Assembly: GCA_002337215.1 (NCBI GenBank)
Contig: DDFO01000049.1
Coordinates: 1-7,128 of the forward strand
Length of the DNA: 7,128 bases
Reading direction: 5' to 3'
Source: Phycisphaerales bacterium UBA1926
Lineage (GTDB): Bacteria; Planctomycetota; Phycisphaerae; Phycisphaerales; UBA1924
Shown: positions 1-4,991 of the stretch, piece by piece
Numbering within the stretch: the stretch's first letter is position 1
Layout: each line of letters begins with the position of its first letter
Program-made: the position numbers and the translations under genes
The notes under the pieces: generated by a model
Databases searched by the model: none
Seen by the model: the letters and a program-made list of their open reading frames with translations, nothing else
Told to the model about the DNA's origin: nothing

Positions 1-962
1 TCGCGATCTGGAACGCCCAGCACGACTGGGCGACCGTGCGGCATCTGCTGGGGCACCTGGGCGTCGCGGGTGGCGACATGCCCGCGCGGCAGGGGGGCGA
101 CGCGGGGTGGTCGTACAACCCGGTGTGGACGCTGGAGTTCCTGGGTCTGCAGTTCGCGGTCGCGGGCGCGGGGTTCGCGCTGGCGATCCTCGGGGCGATC
201 AATCTGCGGGGGGCGCACAAGCAGGGCCGGAGTGACGGTCGGGCGGGTTGGCAGCCGGGCGGTGTCGCGTTCCTCTACTGCTGCGCGGCCCCGATGCTGG
301 TGTTCTACGCCGGGGTGACGCTGTTCACGCAGGTCGAGGCGAACTGGACGATGGCGGCGTACGCGACGATGGCGCCGGTGCTCGCGTGGGCCGGGATGGA
401 CGGTTTCGTGCGCCGGGACGGGCCGATCAGGTTCGTCTGGCGGCTGCACTTGGTGCTGCTGGTGGGGATGATGATCGCCGCGCCGGCGCTGGCGTGGATC
501 GTGCGCACGGACGACGCGCCGTCGAGCATGGGGCGGATCAAGCCGATCGATCCCTACATCGGTGAGGTGCTCGCGATCGCGGCCGAAGTCGAGGCCGAGG
601 CGGGCGAGCCCCCGGTGTTCATCGCGATCCACTACGGGCGGGCGAGTCAGCTCGCGTTCTATCTGCCCGGCAACCCCACGGTGTACGCGGCGAGCGCGCA
701 CTTCGGGGATGGGCGGCGGACACAGTACGATGTGTGGGCGGAGACGGACCTGTCGAGCCCCGACGTGGGCGATCGGCTGCGTGGCAGGCCCGCGGTGTTG
801 TTCGACGGGAGCGAGAGCGAGTGGCGGCGTCTGTTCGAGCGGGTTGAGAGCAGGGGCGTGCTGGCGCACGAGCCGAAGAAGGGCCGGCCCACGCTCGAGG
901 GATTCGGGTACACGGGTGTGCCCGGCGAGCGATCACGCGGCGACGCGGGGGAGACGGAGTGA
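1..962 (+). CDS. ArnT/GT39-like membrane glycosyltransferase, C-terminal part (5' end outside window)
   Basis: The reading frame is open from base 3 to the TGA at 960-962, so the true start lies upstream and only about 319 residues are visible. The first residues include NAQHDW, typical of the loop regions of the PMT_2/GT39 glycosyltransferases (dolichyl-phosphate-mannose mannosyltransferase and ArnT relatives). Further on come EANWTMAAY, matching the family's 'E-x-NW-x-x-x-AY' segment at a membrane helix, and SQLAFYLPG followed by VYA, matching the conserved C-terminal part of such enzymes. Several hydrophobic helices alternate with short loops, followed by a soluble C-terminal portion. Family members move a sugar from a polyprenyl-phosphate carrier to a lipid or protein on the outer face of the inner membrane. 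The acceptor cannot be told from this fragment, and the N-terminal catalytic acidic residues lie outside the window. The next gene overlaps it by four bases, which implies co-transcription. The family call is firm; the exact sugar and acceptor are unknown. Confidence 0.85.
   Translation, partial: AIWNAQHDWATVRHLLGHLGVAGGDMPARQGGDAGWSYNPVWTLEFLGLQFAVAGAGFALAILGAINLRGAHKQGRSDGRAGWQPGGVAFLYCCAAPMLVFYAGVTLFTQVEANWTMAAYATMAPVLAWAGMDGFVRRDGPIRFVWRLHLVLLVGMMIAAPALAWIVRTDDAPSSMGRIKPIDPYIGEVLAIAAEVEAEAGEPPVFIAIHYGRASQLAFYLPGNPTVYAASAHFGDGRRTQYDVWAETDLSSPDVGDRLRGRPAVLFDGSESEWRRLFERVESRGVLAHEPKKGRPTLEGFGYTGVPGERSRGDAGETE
947..953 (+). promoter_or_regulatory. Ribosome binding site for the PAP2 gene
   Basis: GGGGGAG lies inside the end of the upstream glycosyltransferase gene, five bases before the GTG at 959. 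It supports the GTG over the internal ATG at 980, which has no comparable purine tract at the right distance. Confidence 0.55.
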
Positions 963-1639
963 ACCGACGTGTGCGGATCATGCTGCAATGGACGATCGTC
1001 TGGCTGCCGGTCTTCCTGATCGCGTGGATGCTCGACGGGTTGGCCTACGACGTCTTCCTTGACAGAAGCAAGGCGGCGGAGGACTGGGTGCAGATGCTCC
1101 GGCAGATCGGGTATCTGCCGACGTGGATTCTCGTGGGCGTGCTCTTTCTGTTGGTGGACCGGCGCAGGGGCGGCGGCCGACCGGGCGGGCTGGTCGCGCC
1201 GGTTCCGGCGAAGCCGAGGCACCACCGGGCGGGGCTGGTCGTGCTGTCGGCGATCGTCGGCGGGCTTGTCGCGAACGTGCTCAAGCCGATCATCGGGAGG
1301 CTGCGTCCGGACAGCGTTGAGGGTGTTGCCCGCTTCGCCGAGCGGCCCGCGGTGCTGTGGGCCGACGGGGGCGATCTGGGGCTCGGCCTGCCGAGCGGGC
1401 ACACAACGGTCGCGTTCGCGGGGTGCGGGATGGTCGCGCTGCTCATCCCGGCGTGGCGGTGGCCCATGATGATTCTGGCGGCGGGGTGCGGGCTGACCCG
1501 GCTGTTCGCGGGGGCGCACGCGTTGAGCGATGTCGTCGCGGGGGCGTGGGTCGGGCTCGCGGTCGCGTGCTGGCTCTGGGCATGGGGCGAGGGGCCCCGG
1601 CGCGGACCCGCGAACGGGCTTCTGCCCCGGGATCTGTGA
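959..1639 (+). CDS. PAP2-family membrane lipid phosphatase
   Basis: This 226-residue integral membrane protein has all three parts of the PAP2 phosphatase signature. K109-x6-R116-P117 is motif 1, PSGH at 145-148 is motif 2, and R181-x5-H187-x3-D191 is motif 3. Histidines 148 and 187 would be the catalytic acid and the nucleophile. Motif 3 reads TR where SR is usual, a mild change. About six hydrophobic segments are visible (roughly 8-28, 53-67, 91-107, 149-165, 168-183, 189-210), with an Arg/Gly/Pro-rich loop at 68-90. The start is GTG at 959, overlapping the preceding stop in GTGA, with a purine-rich ribosome site upstream. Family members remove phosphate from undecaprenyl diphosphate, phosphatidate, phosphatidylglycerophosphate or lipid A. 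The coupling to a polyprenyl-phosphate-type glycosyltransferase makes carrier-lipid recycling or lipid A dephosphorylation the likeliest role, but this is inference. It should be an active enzyme, with its active site near the periplasmic face. Confidence 0.9.
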   Translation: MNRRVRIMLQWTIVWLPVFLIAWMLDGLAYDVFLDRSKAAEDWVQMLRQIGYLPTWILVGVLFLLVDRRRGGGRPGGLVAPVPAKPRHHRAGLVVLSAIVGGLVANVLKPIIGRLRPDSVEGVARFAERPAVLWADGGDLGLGLPSGHTTVAFAGCGMVALLIPAWRWPMMILAAGCGLTRLFAGAHALSDVVAGAWVGLAVACWLWAWGEGPRRGPANGLLPRDL

Positions 1640-1662
1640 TCCTCGTCGCCCCCGGACCCCGC

Positions 1663-1670
1663 GGATAGAC
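1663..1670 (+). promoter_or_regulatory. Possible -10 element just before the LptF/LptG-family gene
   Basis: GATAGACT contains TAGACT (1665-1670), which resembles a -10 hexamer, and ends only 11 bases before the ATG at 1682. No Shine-Dalgarno-like tract lies between it and the start. If used, the transcript would have a leader of only a few bases. No convincing -35 box is visible. Similar GATAG/TAGNNT motifs occur at 2838, 4357 and 4940. Confidence 0.35.
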
Positions 1671-1681
1671 TCGCGTGAACC

Positions 1682-2794
1682 ATGCGACTCCTTGACCGCT
1701 ACATCGCCCGCCAGTTCGTGCTCAACGTCGTCGTGCTCTTCGTGATCCTGTTCTGCTTCGTGGTCACGGTCGATGTCTCGATCAATCTGCGGAAATTCGC
1801 GAAGGCCGCGACGGAGATCTCGGGGGGCGAGACAACGGGCGTTCGGCACGCGGTGGTGACGACGCTGGTGATCATCGATCTGTGGTGGCCCCGGCTCATC
1901 CAGCTGTTCAACTACCTGCTGGGGCTGGTGATGATGGGTGCGATGGGCTTCACGTGCGTGCAGCTGCTGCGCAACCGCGAGTTCCTCGCGATGGTCAGCG
2001 CTGGGCAGAGCCTGCAGCGCGTGCTCCGGCCCTTCATCATCGCGGGGATCGGGCTCTCGGTGGTGCAGCTCGTCAACCAGGAACTGATCGTGCCGAGGAT
2101 CGCGCCGCTGCTGCCCCGCCAGCACCGGGACGCGGGGCAGCCCACGCTGGACGTCTCCAAAGTCCCGCTGATCCGCGATGGGAACGGTCGGCTGCTCTAC
2201 GCGTCGGCATTCGACCCGGCGGAGGGCACGCTGACGGATGTGTTCATTCTCGAGACCAACGACGAGGGGCGGGCGGTCGCGGTGGTGCGTGCGCCCGAGG
2301 CCGCGTGGGTGGACGAGGCGTGGGAGCTCGTCGATCCGGTCGCGGAGACGCGCTCGCTGACGCCGACGGGGTTCCCGGTGGCGCCCGAGCGGTTCGAGAC
2401 CAACATCAACCCCACGTTGCTGAGGATGAACCAGTACAAGGGGTACCGCGAGGCGCTGAGTTTCCGGCAGATCGGGACGCTGCTCGAGCGGCCCGAGCTG
2501 CTCGACGAGGCGGCGGAGGCCGAGTACGAACGGCTGCGCTGGGGACGGTTCAGCGTGGTGCTCACGAATCTGCTGGCGCTGGTGATCGCGGCACCGTTCT
2601 TCATCACCCGCGTGCCGACCGGCGTGCTGAGCCGGACGATTCTGGGCGCACCGGTGCTCGTGACGGCCCTGATGGGCGGTGTGCTGGGCGCATCGGCGGC
2701 GATTCCCGGCCTGCCGCCGCTGGTCGGGGTGTTCATCCCCCCGCTGATTCTGCTCCCGCTCGCGATCGCGGCGTACGGCGCCGTGAAGACCTGA
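1682..2794 (+). CDS. LptF/LptG-family (YjgP/YjgQ) lipopolysaccharide export permease
   Basis: This 370-residue protein has the usual length and layout of the LptF/LptG family. An N-terminal amphipathic stretch and membrane helix (about 1-33) begins with RLLDRYIARQF, the family's typical opening. Further helices fall at about 60-95 and 112-132. A large periplasmic beta-rich domain spans roughly 135-285, and three more helices lie at about 290-308, 320-340 and 345-367. The segment REFLAMVSAGQS (99-110) matches the conserved cytoplasmic coupling region ('E-L-x-A-M-x-A-x-G') that contacts the LptB ATPase. NQELIVPR (132-139) leads into the periplasmic domain as in known members. The family works as an inner-membrane pair with LptB to extract lipopolysaccharide and hand it to LptC/LptA. 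Only one copy is present here and I cannot say whether it is LptF or LptG. It starts 42 bases after the PAP2 gene and could be read from that operon, from its own promoter, or both. No Shine-Dalgarno sequence is visible. Confidence 0.9.
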   Translation: MRLLDRYIARQFVLNVVVLFVILFCFVVTVDVSINLRKFAKAATEISGGETTGVRHAVVTTLVIIDLWWPRLIQLFNYLLGLVMMGAMGFTCVQLLRNREFLAMVSAGQSLQRVLRPFIIAGIGLSVVQLVNQELIVPRIAPLLPRQHRDAGQPTLDVSKVPLIRDGNGRLLYASAFDPAEGTLTDVFILETNDEGRAVAVVRAPEAAWVDEAWELVDPVAETRSLTPTGFPVAPERFETNINPTLLRMNQYKGYREALSFRQIGTLLERPELLDEAAEAEYERLRWGRFSVVLTNLLALVIAAPFFITRVPTGVLSRTILGAPVLVTALMGGVLGASAAIPGLPPLVGVFIPPLILLPLAIAAYGAVKT

Positions 2795-2837
2795 ACAAAC
2801 ACCGAGGGCGATGTGCGATTGCCGGACGCGATTGGTC

Positions 2838-2850
2838 GATAGGATATAAA
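2838..2850 (+). promoter_or_regulatory. Likely -10 region of the GH57 gene promoter
   Basis: GATAGGATATAAA is the most AT-rich stretch in this part of the window and sits in the 150-base gap before the GH57 gene. Possible -10 hexamers within it are TAGGAT (2840-2845) and GATATA (2843-2848). TTGCCG at 2819-2824 is a possible weak -35, 15 or 18 bases upstream depending on which hexamer is used. A start site just downstream would give a leader of about 90 bases. I found no strong stem-loop in that leader. Confidence 0.45.
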
Positions 2851-2931
2851 CGCGGCGGCTGTGTCTACCCAAGGCACCGTTCAGCATGGGCCGCGAGGGA
2901 GAATCGAACCGAATCGTCGCCCGCAGACAGC

Positions 2932-2939
2932 AAGGGAAG
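2932..2939 (+). promoter_or_regulatory. Ribosome binding site that sets the GH57 start
   Basis: AAGGGAAG ends five bases before the ATG at 2945. It decides in favour of this ATG over the in-frame GTG at 2861, which would add 28 residues of non-family-like sequence and lies only about ten bases from the likely promoter. Confidence 0.65.
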
Positions 2940-2944
2940 CAGCG

Positions 2945-4219
2945 ATGGCAACCGTGGTGTTTTATTTTCAGGTCCACCAGCCCTTCCGTCTTCGGCGGTA
3001 CTCGGTATTCGATTCCGATCCGTTCTACTTCGAGGACGCGAAGAACGGGGCGATCGCCGAGAAGGTGGCCGACAAGTGCTACCGCCCCACGACCAAGCTG
3101 CTGCTCGATCTGGTGCGCCGGCACGAGGGCAACTTCCGGGTATCGTTCGCGATCACGGGGACGGTGCTCGATCAGTTCGAGAAGTACACGCCCGATGTGA
3201 TCGGGCTCTTCCAGGACCTCGCCGAAACCGGCTGCTGCGAGTTCGTGGGCGAGACCTACTACCACTCGCTCTCGTTCCTCTACTCGCGCCCCGAGTTCGA
3301 GGAACAGGTCGAGATGCATTCCAAGAAGGTGGAGAACCTCTTCGGGCAGCGGCCCACGGTCTTCCGCAACACGGAGCTGATCTATTCCAACGAGCTGGCC
3401 GCGGCGCTCGCGGCGATGCGCAACCCCGACGGCACGCCCCGCTTCAAGGGCTCGCTGTGCGAGGGCACCGACGCGCTGCTGGGGTACCGCTCGCCCAACT
3501 ACGTCTACAAGCCGCCGGCGGTCGCCGAGAGCCTGACCAAGGACCGGGACAAGCCGTTCGGCCTGCTGCTCAAGAACTTCCGCCTCTCCGACGACATCGC
3601 CTTCCGGTTCAGCAACCGGGGGTGGGAGGAGTGGCCGCTGAGCGCCGAGAAGTTCGCCCAGTGGGTCCACCAGATCAACGGTGACGGGTACCTGTGCAAC
3701 CTGTTCATGGACTACGAGACGTTCGGCGAGCACCAGTGGGCGGACACGGGGATCTTCCAGTTCCTCGACAAGCTTCCCGAGGCGATCTTCGATGTCGCGC
3801 CGGGTGAGAACCACTTCGCGACGCCCAGCGAGGTGTTCGACCGGTTCGACCCTGTCGGCGAGTACGACGTGCACGAGTACATCTCGTGGGCCGACAGCGA
3901 GCGGGATCTGACCGCGTGGCGCGGGAACGCGATGCAGTGGAACGCGCTCGAAGAGATCTACCGGATGGAATCGAGCATCAAGGACCGCATCGTCGAGGCG
4001 AAGTCATCGGGCGATTCGACCCGGGCCGAGCACGCGAAGTACCTGCTCGAGGACTGGCGGAAGCTGACCACGAGCGACCACTTCTACTACATGTGCACCA
4101 AGTTCTGGGCCGACGGGGATGTCCACAAGTACTTCAGCCCCTACGACTCGCCCTACGACGGGTACATCAATTTCATGAACGTGCTCGACAACATGCGGAC
4201 GCGGATCGCGAAGGTCTGA
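2945..4219 (+). CDS. GH57 alpha-amylase-like glycoside hydrolase, cytoplasmic
   Basis: The 424-residue protein begins MATVVFYFQVHQPFRLRR, the typical first strand of family GH57 with the conserved HQP (11-13). Other family regions follow in order. GETYYHS is at 102-108. FRNTELIY at 140-147 carries E144, the expected nucleophile position. FMDYETFGEHQW at 254-265 carries D256, the expected acid/base position. TTSDHFYYM at 375-383 is probably the last conserved region. The length fits the alpha-amylase-like GH57 group better than the longer 4-alpha-glucanotransferases or branching enzymes. GH57 enzymes are retaining hydrolases or transferases acting on alpha-glucans such as glycogen, starch or maltodextrins. 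There is no signal peptide, so it should work in the cytoplasm, probably on storage glycogen or imported dextrins. The start at 2945 is supported by the ribosome site and by the family's N-terminus. It has its own promoter-like region and a stem-loop after the stop. The family is certain; the exact activity is not shown by sequence. Confidence 0.93.
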   Translation: MATVVFYFQVHQPFRLRRYSVFDSDPFYFEDAKNGAIAEKVADKCYRPTTKLLLDLVRRHEGNFRVSFAITGTVLDQFEKYTPDVIGLFQDLAETGCCEFVGETYYHSLSFLYSRPEFEEQVEMHSKKVENLFGQRPTVFRNTELIYSNELAAALAAMRNPDGTPRFKGSLCEGTDALLGYRSPNYVYKPPAVAESLTKDRDKPFGLLLKNFRLSDDIAFRFSNRGWEEWPLSAEKFAQWVHQINGDGYLCNLFMDYETFGEHQWADTGIFQFLDKLPEAIFDVAPGENHFATPSEVFDRFDPVGEYDVHEYISWADSERDLTAWRGNAMQWNALEEIYRMESSIKDRIVEAKSSGDSTRAEHAKYLLEDWRKLTTSDHFYYMCTKFWADGDVHKYFSPYDSPYDGYINFMNVLDNMRTRIAKV

Positions 4220-4254
4220 GGCGTCCATCGCGGAACCGGGCGTTCTCGGACGCC
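4220..4254 (+). terminator. Stem-loop right after the GH57 stop codon, possible terminator
   Basis: GGCGTCC (4220-4226) pairs perfectly with GGACGCC (4248-4254). Inside the loop GAAC (4233-4236) pairs with GTTC (4242-4245), giving a two-tier hairpin that starts at the base following the TGA. No T-run follows, so it is not a classical intrinsic terminator. It may act with Rho or protect the 3' end of the message. Confidence 0.4.
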
Positions 4255-4349
4255 GCAGGGCGTGAATTGCTGGCGTGGGAACGGATCAGGATGCGGCGGC
4301 CGCGTCATTTGTGCCCGGCCCGCGTGTGGTCGGTTCCGGTGAGGCCGTG

Positions 4350-4362
4350 ATCGGCCGATAGG
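4350..4362 (+). promoter_or_regulatory. Possible promoter/operator element overlapping the pseudopilin start region
   Basis: The perfect 10-base palindrome ATCGGCCGAT (4350-4359) runs into GATAGG (4357-4362), which ends six bases before the ATG at 4369. The GATAG motif matches those before the permease and GH57 genes. No Shine-Dalgarno sequence is present, so a leaderless or nearly leaderless transcript is possible. The 10-mer TGATCGGCCG that includes most of the palindrome recurs at 4963-4972 in the leader of the GH13 gene. Confidence 0.3.
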
Positions 4363-4368
4363 CCCGGC

Positions 4369-4872
4369 ATGGTTCGGCACCGCGCCCGCAACGCCCCCGG
4401 CTTCTCGCTCGTCGAGATGGTCATCGTGGTTGTGATCATCGGCATCCTCGGCGCGATCGCCGTGCCCCGGCTCACGGGGCTGGGGTCCAACGCCGACGAG
4501 GTCGCGCTGGGGCAGAACCTCGCGATCCTGACGCGCGCGGTCGAGGTCTACAAGGCCGAGCACGCGGGCAGCCCCCCGACCACCAGGCTCCAACTCCTGC
4601 GCTACACCGACGAGGACGGGAACACGAGCGCAACACTTGGCGCCCCCTACATCTTCGGCCCCTATCTCCGCAAGATGCCCCGCCTCAGCCTGGGCAGCAA
4701 CAAGGGCGAGTCCGACATCGTGAGCGGCGGGAACCCGGGCGACAGCGGGTCGGCCGGGTGGTGGATCGACAGCACCACGGGCGATGTGCGCGCGAACGCG
4801 CCCGACAGCGACCTGACCGCCGACGGCGAGAAGCTCAACGAGGTCGTCGCATCGAAGTTCCTGAAGCGGTAA
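4369..4872 (+). CDS. Type II secretion-like pseudopilin (prepilin-type N-terminal cleavage and methylation)
   Basis: This 167-residue protein has a short basic leader (MVRHRARNAP) ending in G11. It is followed by FSLVE and a continuous hydrophobic helix to about residue 32. This is the classic site for prepilin peptidase: cleavage after G11, methylation of F12, and the conserved glutamate at +5 is E16. The rest looks like a GspG-type major pseudopilin: a long helix (about 41-65), then a small C-terminal domain with GPYLRKMP (97-104) and GWWIDSTTGDVRAN (130-143). The latter pattern is common in secretion-type pseudopilins of GC-rich environmental bacteria. It would be inserted in the inner membrane and assembled into a periplasmic pseudopilus, or serve as a surface-exposed minor pilin. 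No other secretion gene is nearby, so it is an orphan and must use an assembly machine encoded elsewhere. Stem-loops bound it on both sides, implying a single-gene transcript. Confidence 0.9.
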   Translation: MVRHRARNAPGFSLVEMVIVVVIIGILGAIAVPRLTGLGSNADEVALGQNLAILTRAVEVYKAEHAGSPPTTRLQLLRYTDEDGNTSATLGAPYIFGPYLRKMPRLSLGSNKGESDIVSGGNPGDSGSAGWWIDSTTGDVRANAPDSDLTADGEKLNEVVASKFLKR

Positions 4873-4896
4873 TGAACGGCTCCCGGGCCGACTGAC

Positions 4897-4922
4897 CCCG
4901 GCGCACGGCACGCCGCGCCGGG
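4897..4922 (+). terminator. GC-rich stem-loop after the pseudopilin gene, possible terminator
   Basis: CCCGGCGC (4897-4904) pairs perfectly with GCGCCGGG (4915-4922) across a ten-base loop, 24 bases after the pseudopilin stop. The stem is very stable but lacks a following T-run. It ends 17 bases before the TAGAAT promoter-like motif of the next gene, so it may separate the two transcripts. Confidence 0.45.
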
Positions 4923-4939
4923 TCTGCCGGGCGAAGCAC

Positions 4940-4945
4940 TAGAAT
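4940..4945 (+). promoter_or_regulatory. Likely -10 hexamer of the GH13 gene
   Basis: TAGAAT differs from the TATAAT consensus at one position. It would give a leader of about 40 bases ahead of the ATG at 4992. No good -35 box is visible; the expected place is occupied by the upstream stem-loop. Confidence 0.45.
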
Positions 4946-4978
4946 GGTCTCTGGACTCGGTCTGATCGGCCGGGCCGC

Positions 4979-4986
4979 GAAGGAGA
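4979..4986 (+). promoter_or_regulatory. Ribosome binding site that sets the GH13 start
   Basis: GAAGGAGA contains a near-perfect Shine-Dalgarno core six bases before the ATG at 4992. It rules against the in-frame ATG at 4944, which overlaps the likely -10 element and would put 16 extra residues in front of the signal peptide. Confidence 0.75.
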
Positions 4987-4991
4987 CCACG

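Noticed and set aside
2851..2894. A possible leader hairpin or riboswitch before the GH57 gene
   Set aside because: Only a five-base pairing (GCGGC with GCCGC) across a long loop could be found, and there is no recognisable riboswitch core.
2861..2944. An N-terminal extension of the GH57 protein from the GTG at 2861
   Set aside because: The extension has no family similarity and no ribosome site, and it starts about ten bases from the likely promoter. The ATG at 2945 has a good ribosome site and gives the standard GH57 N-terminus.
1882..3684. A 600-codon + strand frame spanning the permease, the intergenic gap and the GH57 gene
   Set aside because: It is an out-of-frame shadow of two real genes, with low-complexity Ala/Gly/Arg/Pro composition and no recognisable motif.
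659..3874. A 1071-codon open frame on the minus strand across the glycosyltransferase, PAP2, permease and GH57 genes
   Set aside because: It is antisense to four well-supported genes. Its product is a run of Arg, Pro, His, Glu and Asp with no domain or membrane pattern, as expected when GC-rich third positions suppress stop codons on the opposite strand.
4296..4303. The palindrome GCGGCCGC between the GH57 and pseudopilin genes
   Set aside because: An eight-base GC palindrome is expected by chance at this base composition and has no partner copy or clear position relative to a promoter.
4153..4911. A 252-codon minus-strand frame over the pseudopilin gene
   Set aside because: It is antisense to a gene with a complete prepilin signature, and its product shows no family pattern or credible start signal.
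4944..4991. An N-terminal extension of the GH13 protein from the ATG at 4944
   Set aside because: It overlaps the TAGAAT promoter-like hexamer and would bury the signal peptide; the ATG at 4992 has a near-perfect Shine-Dalgarno sequence.
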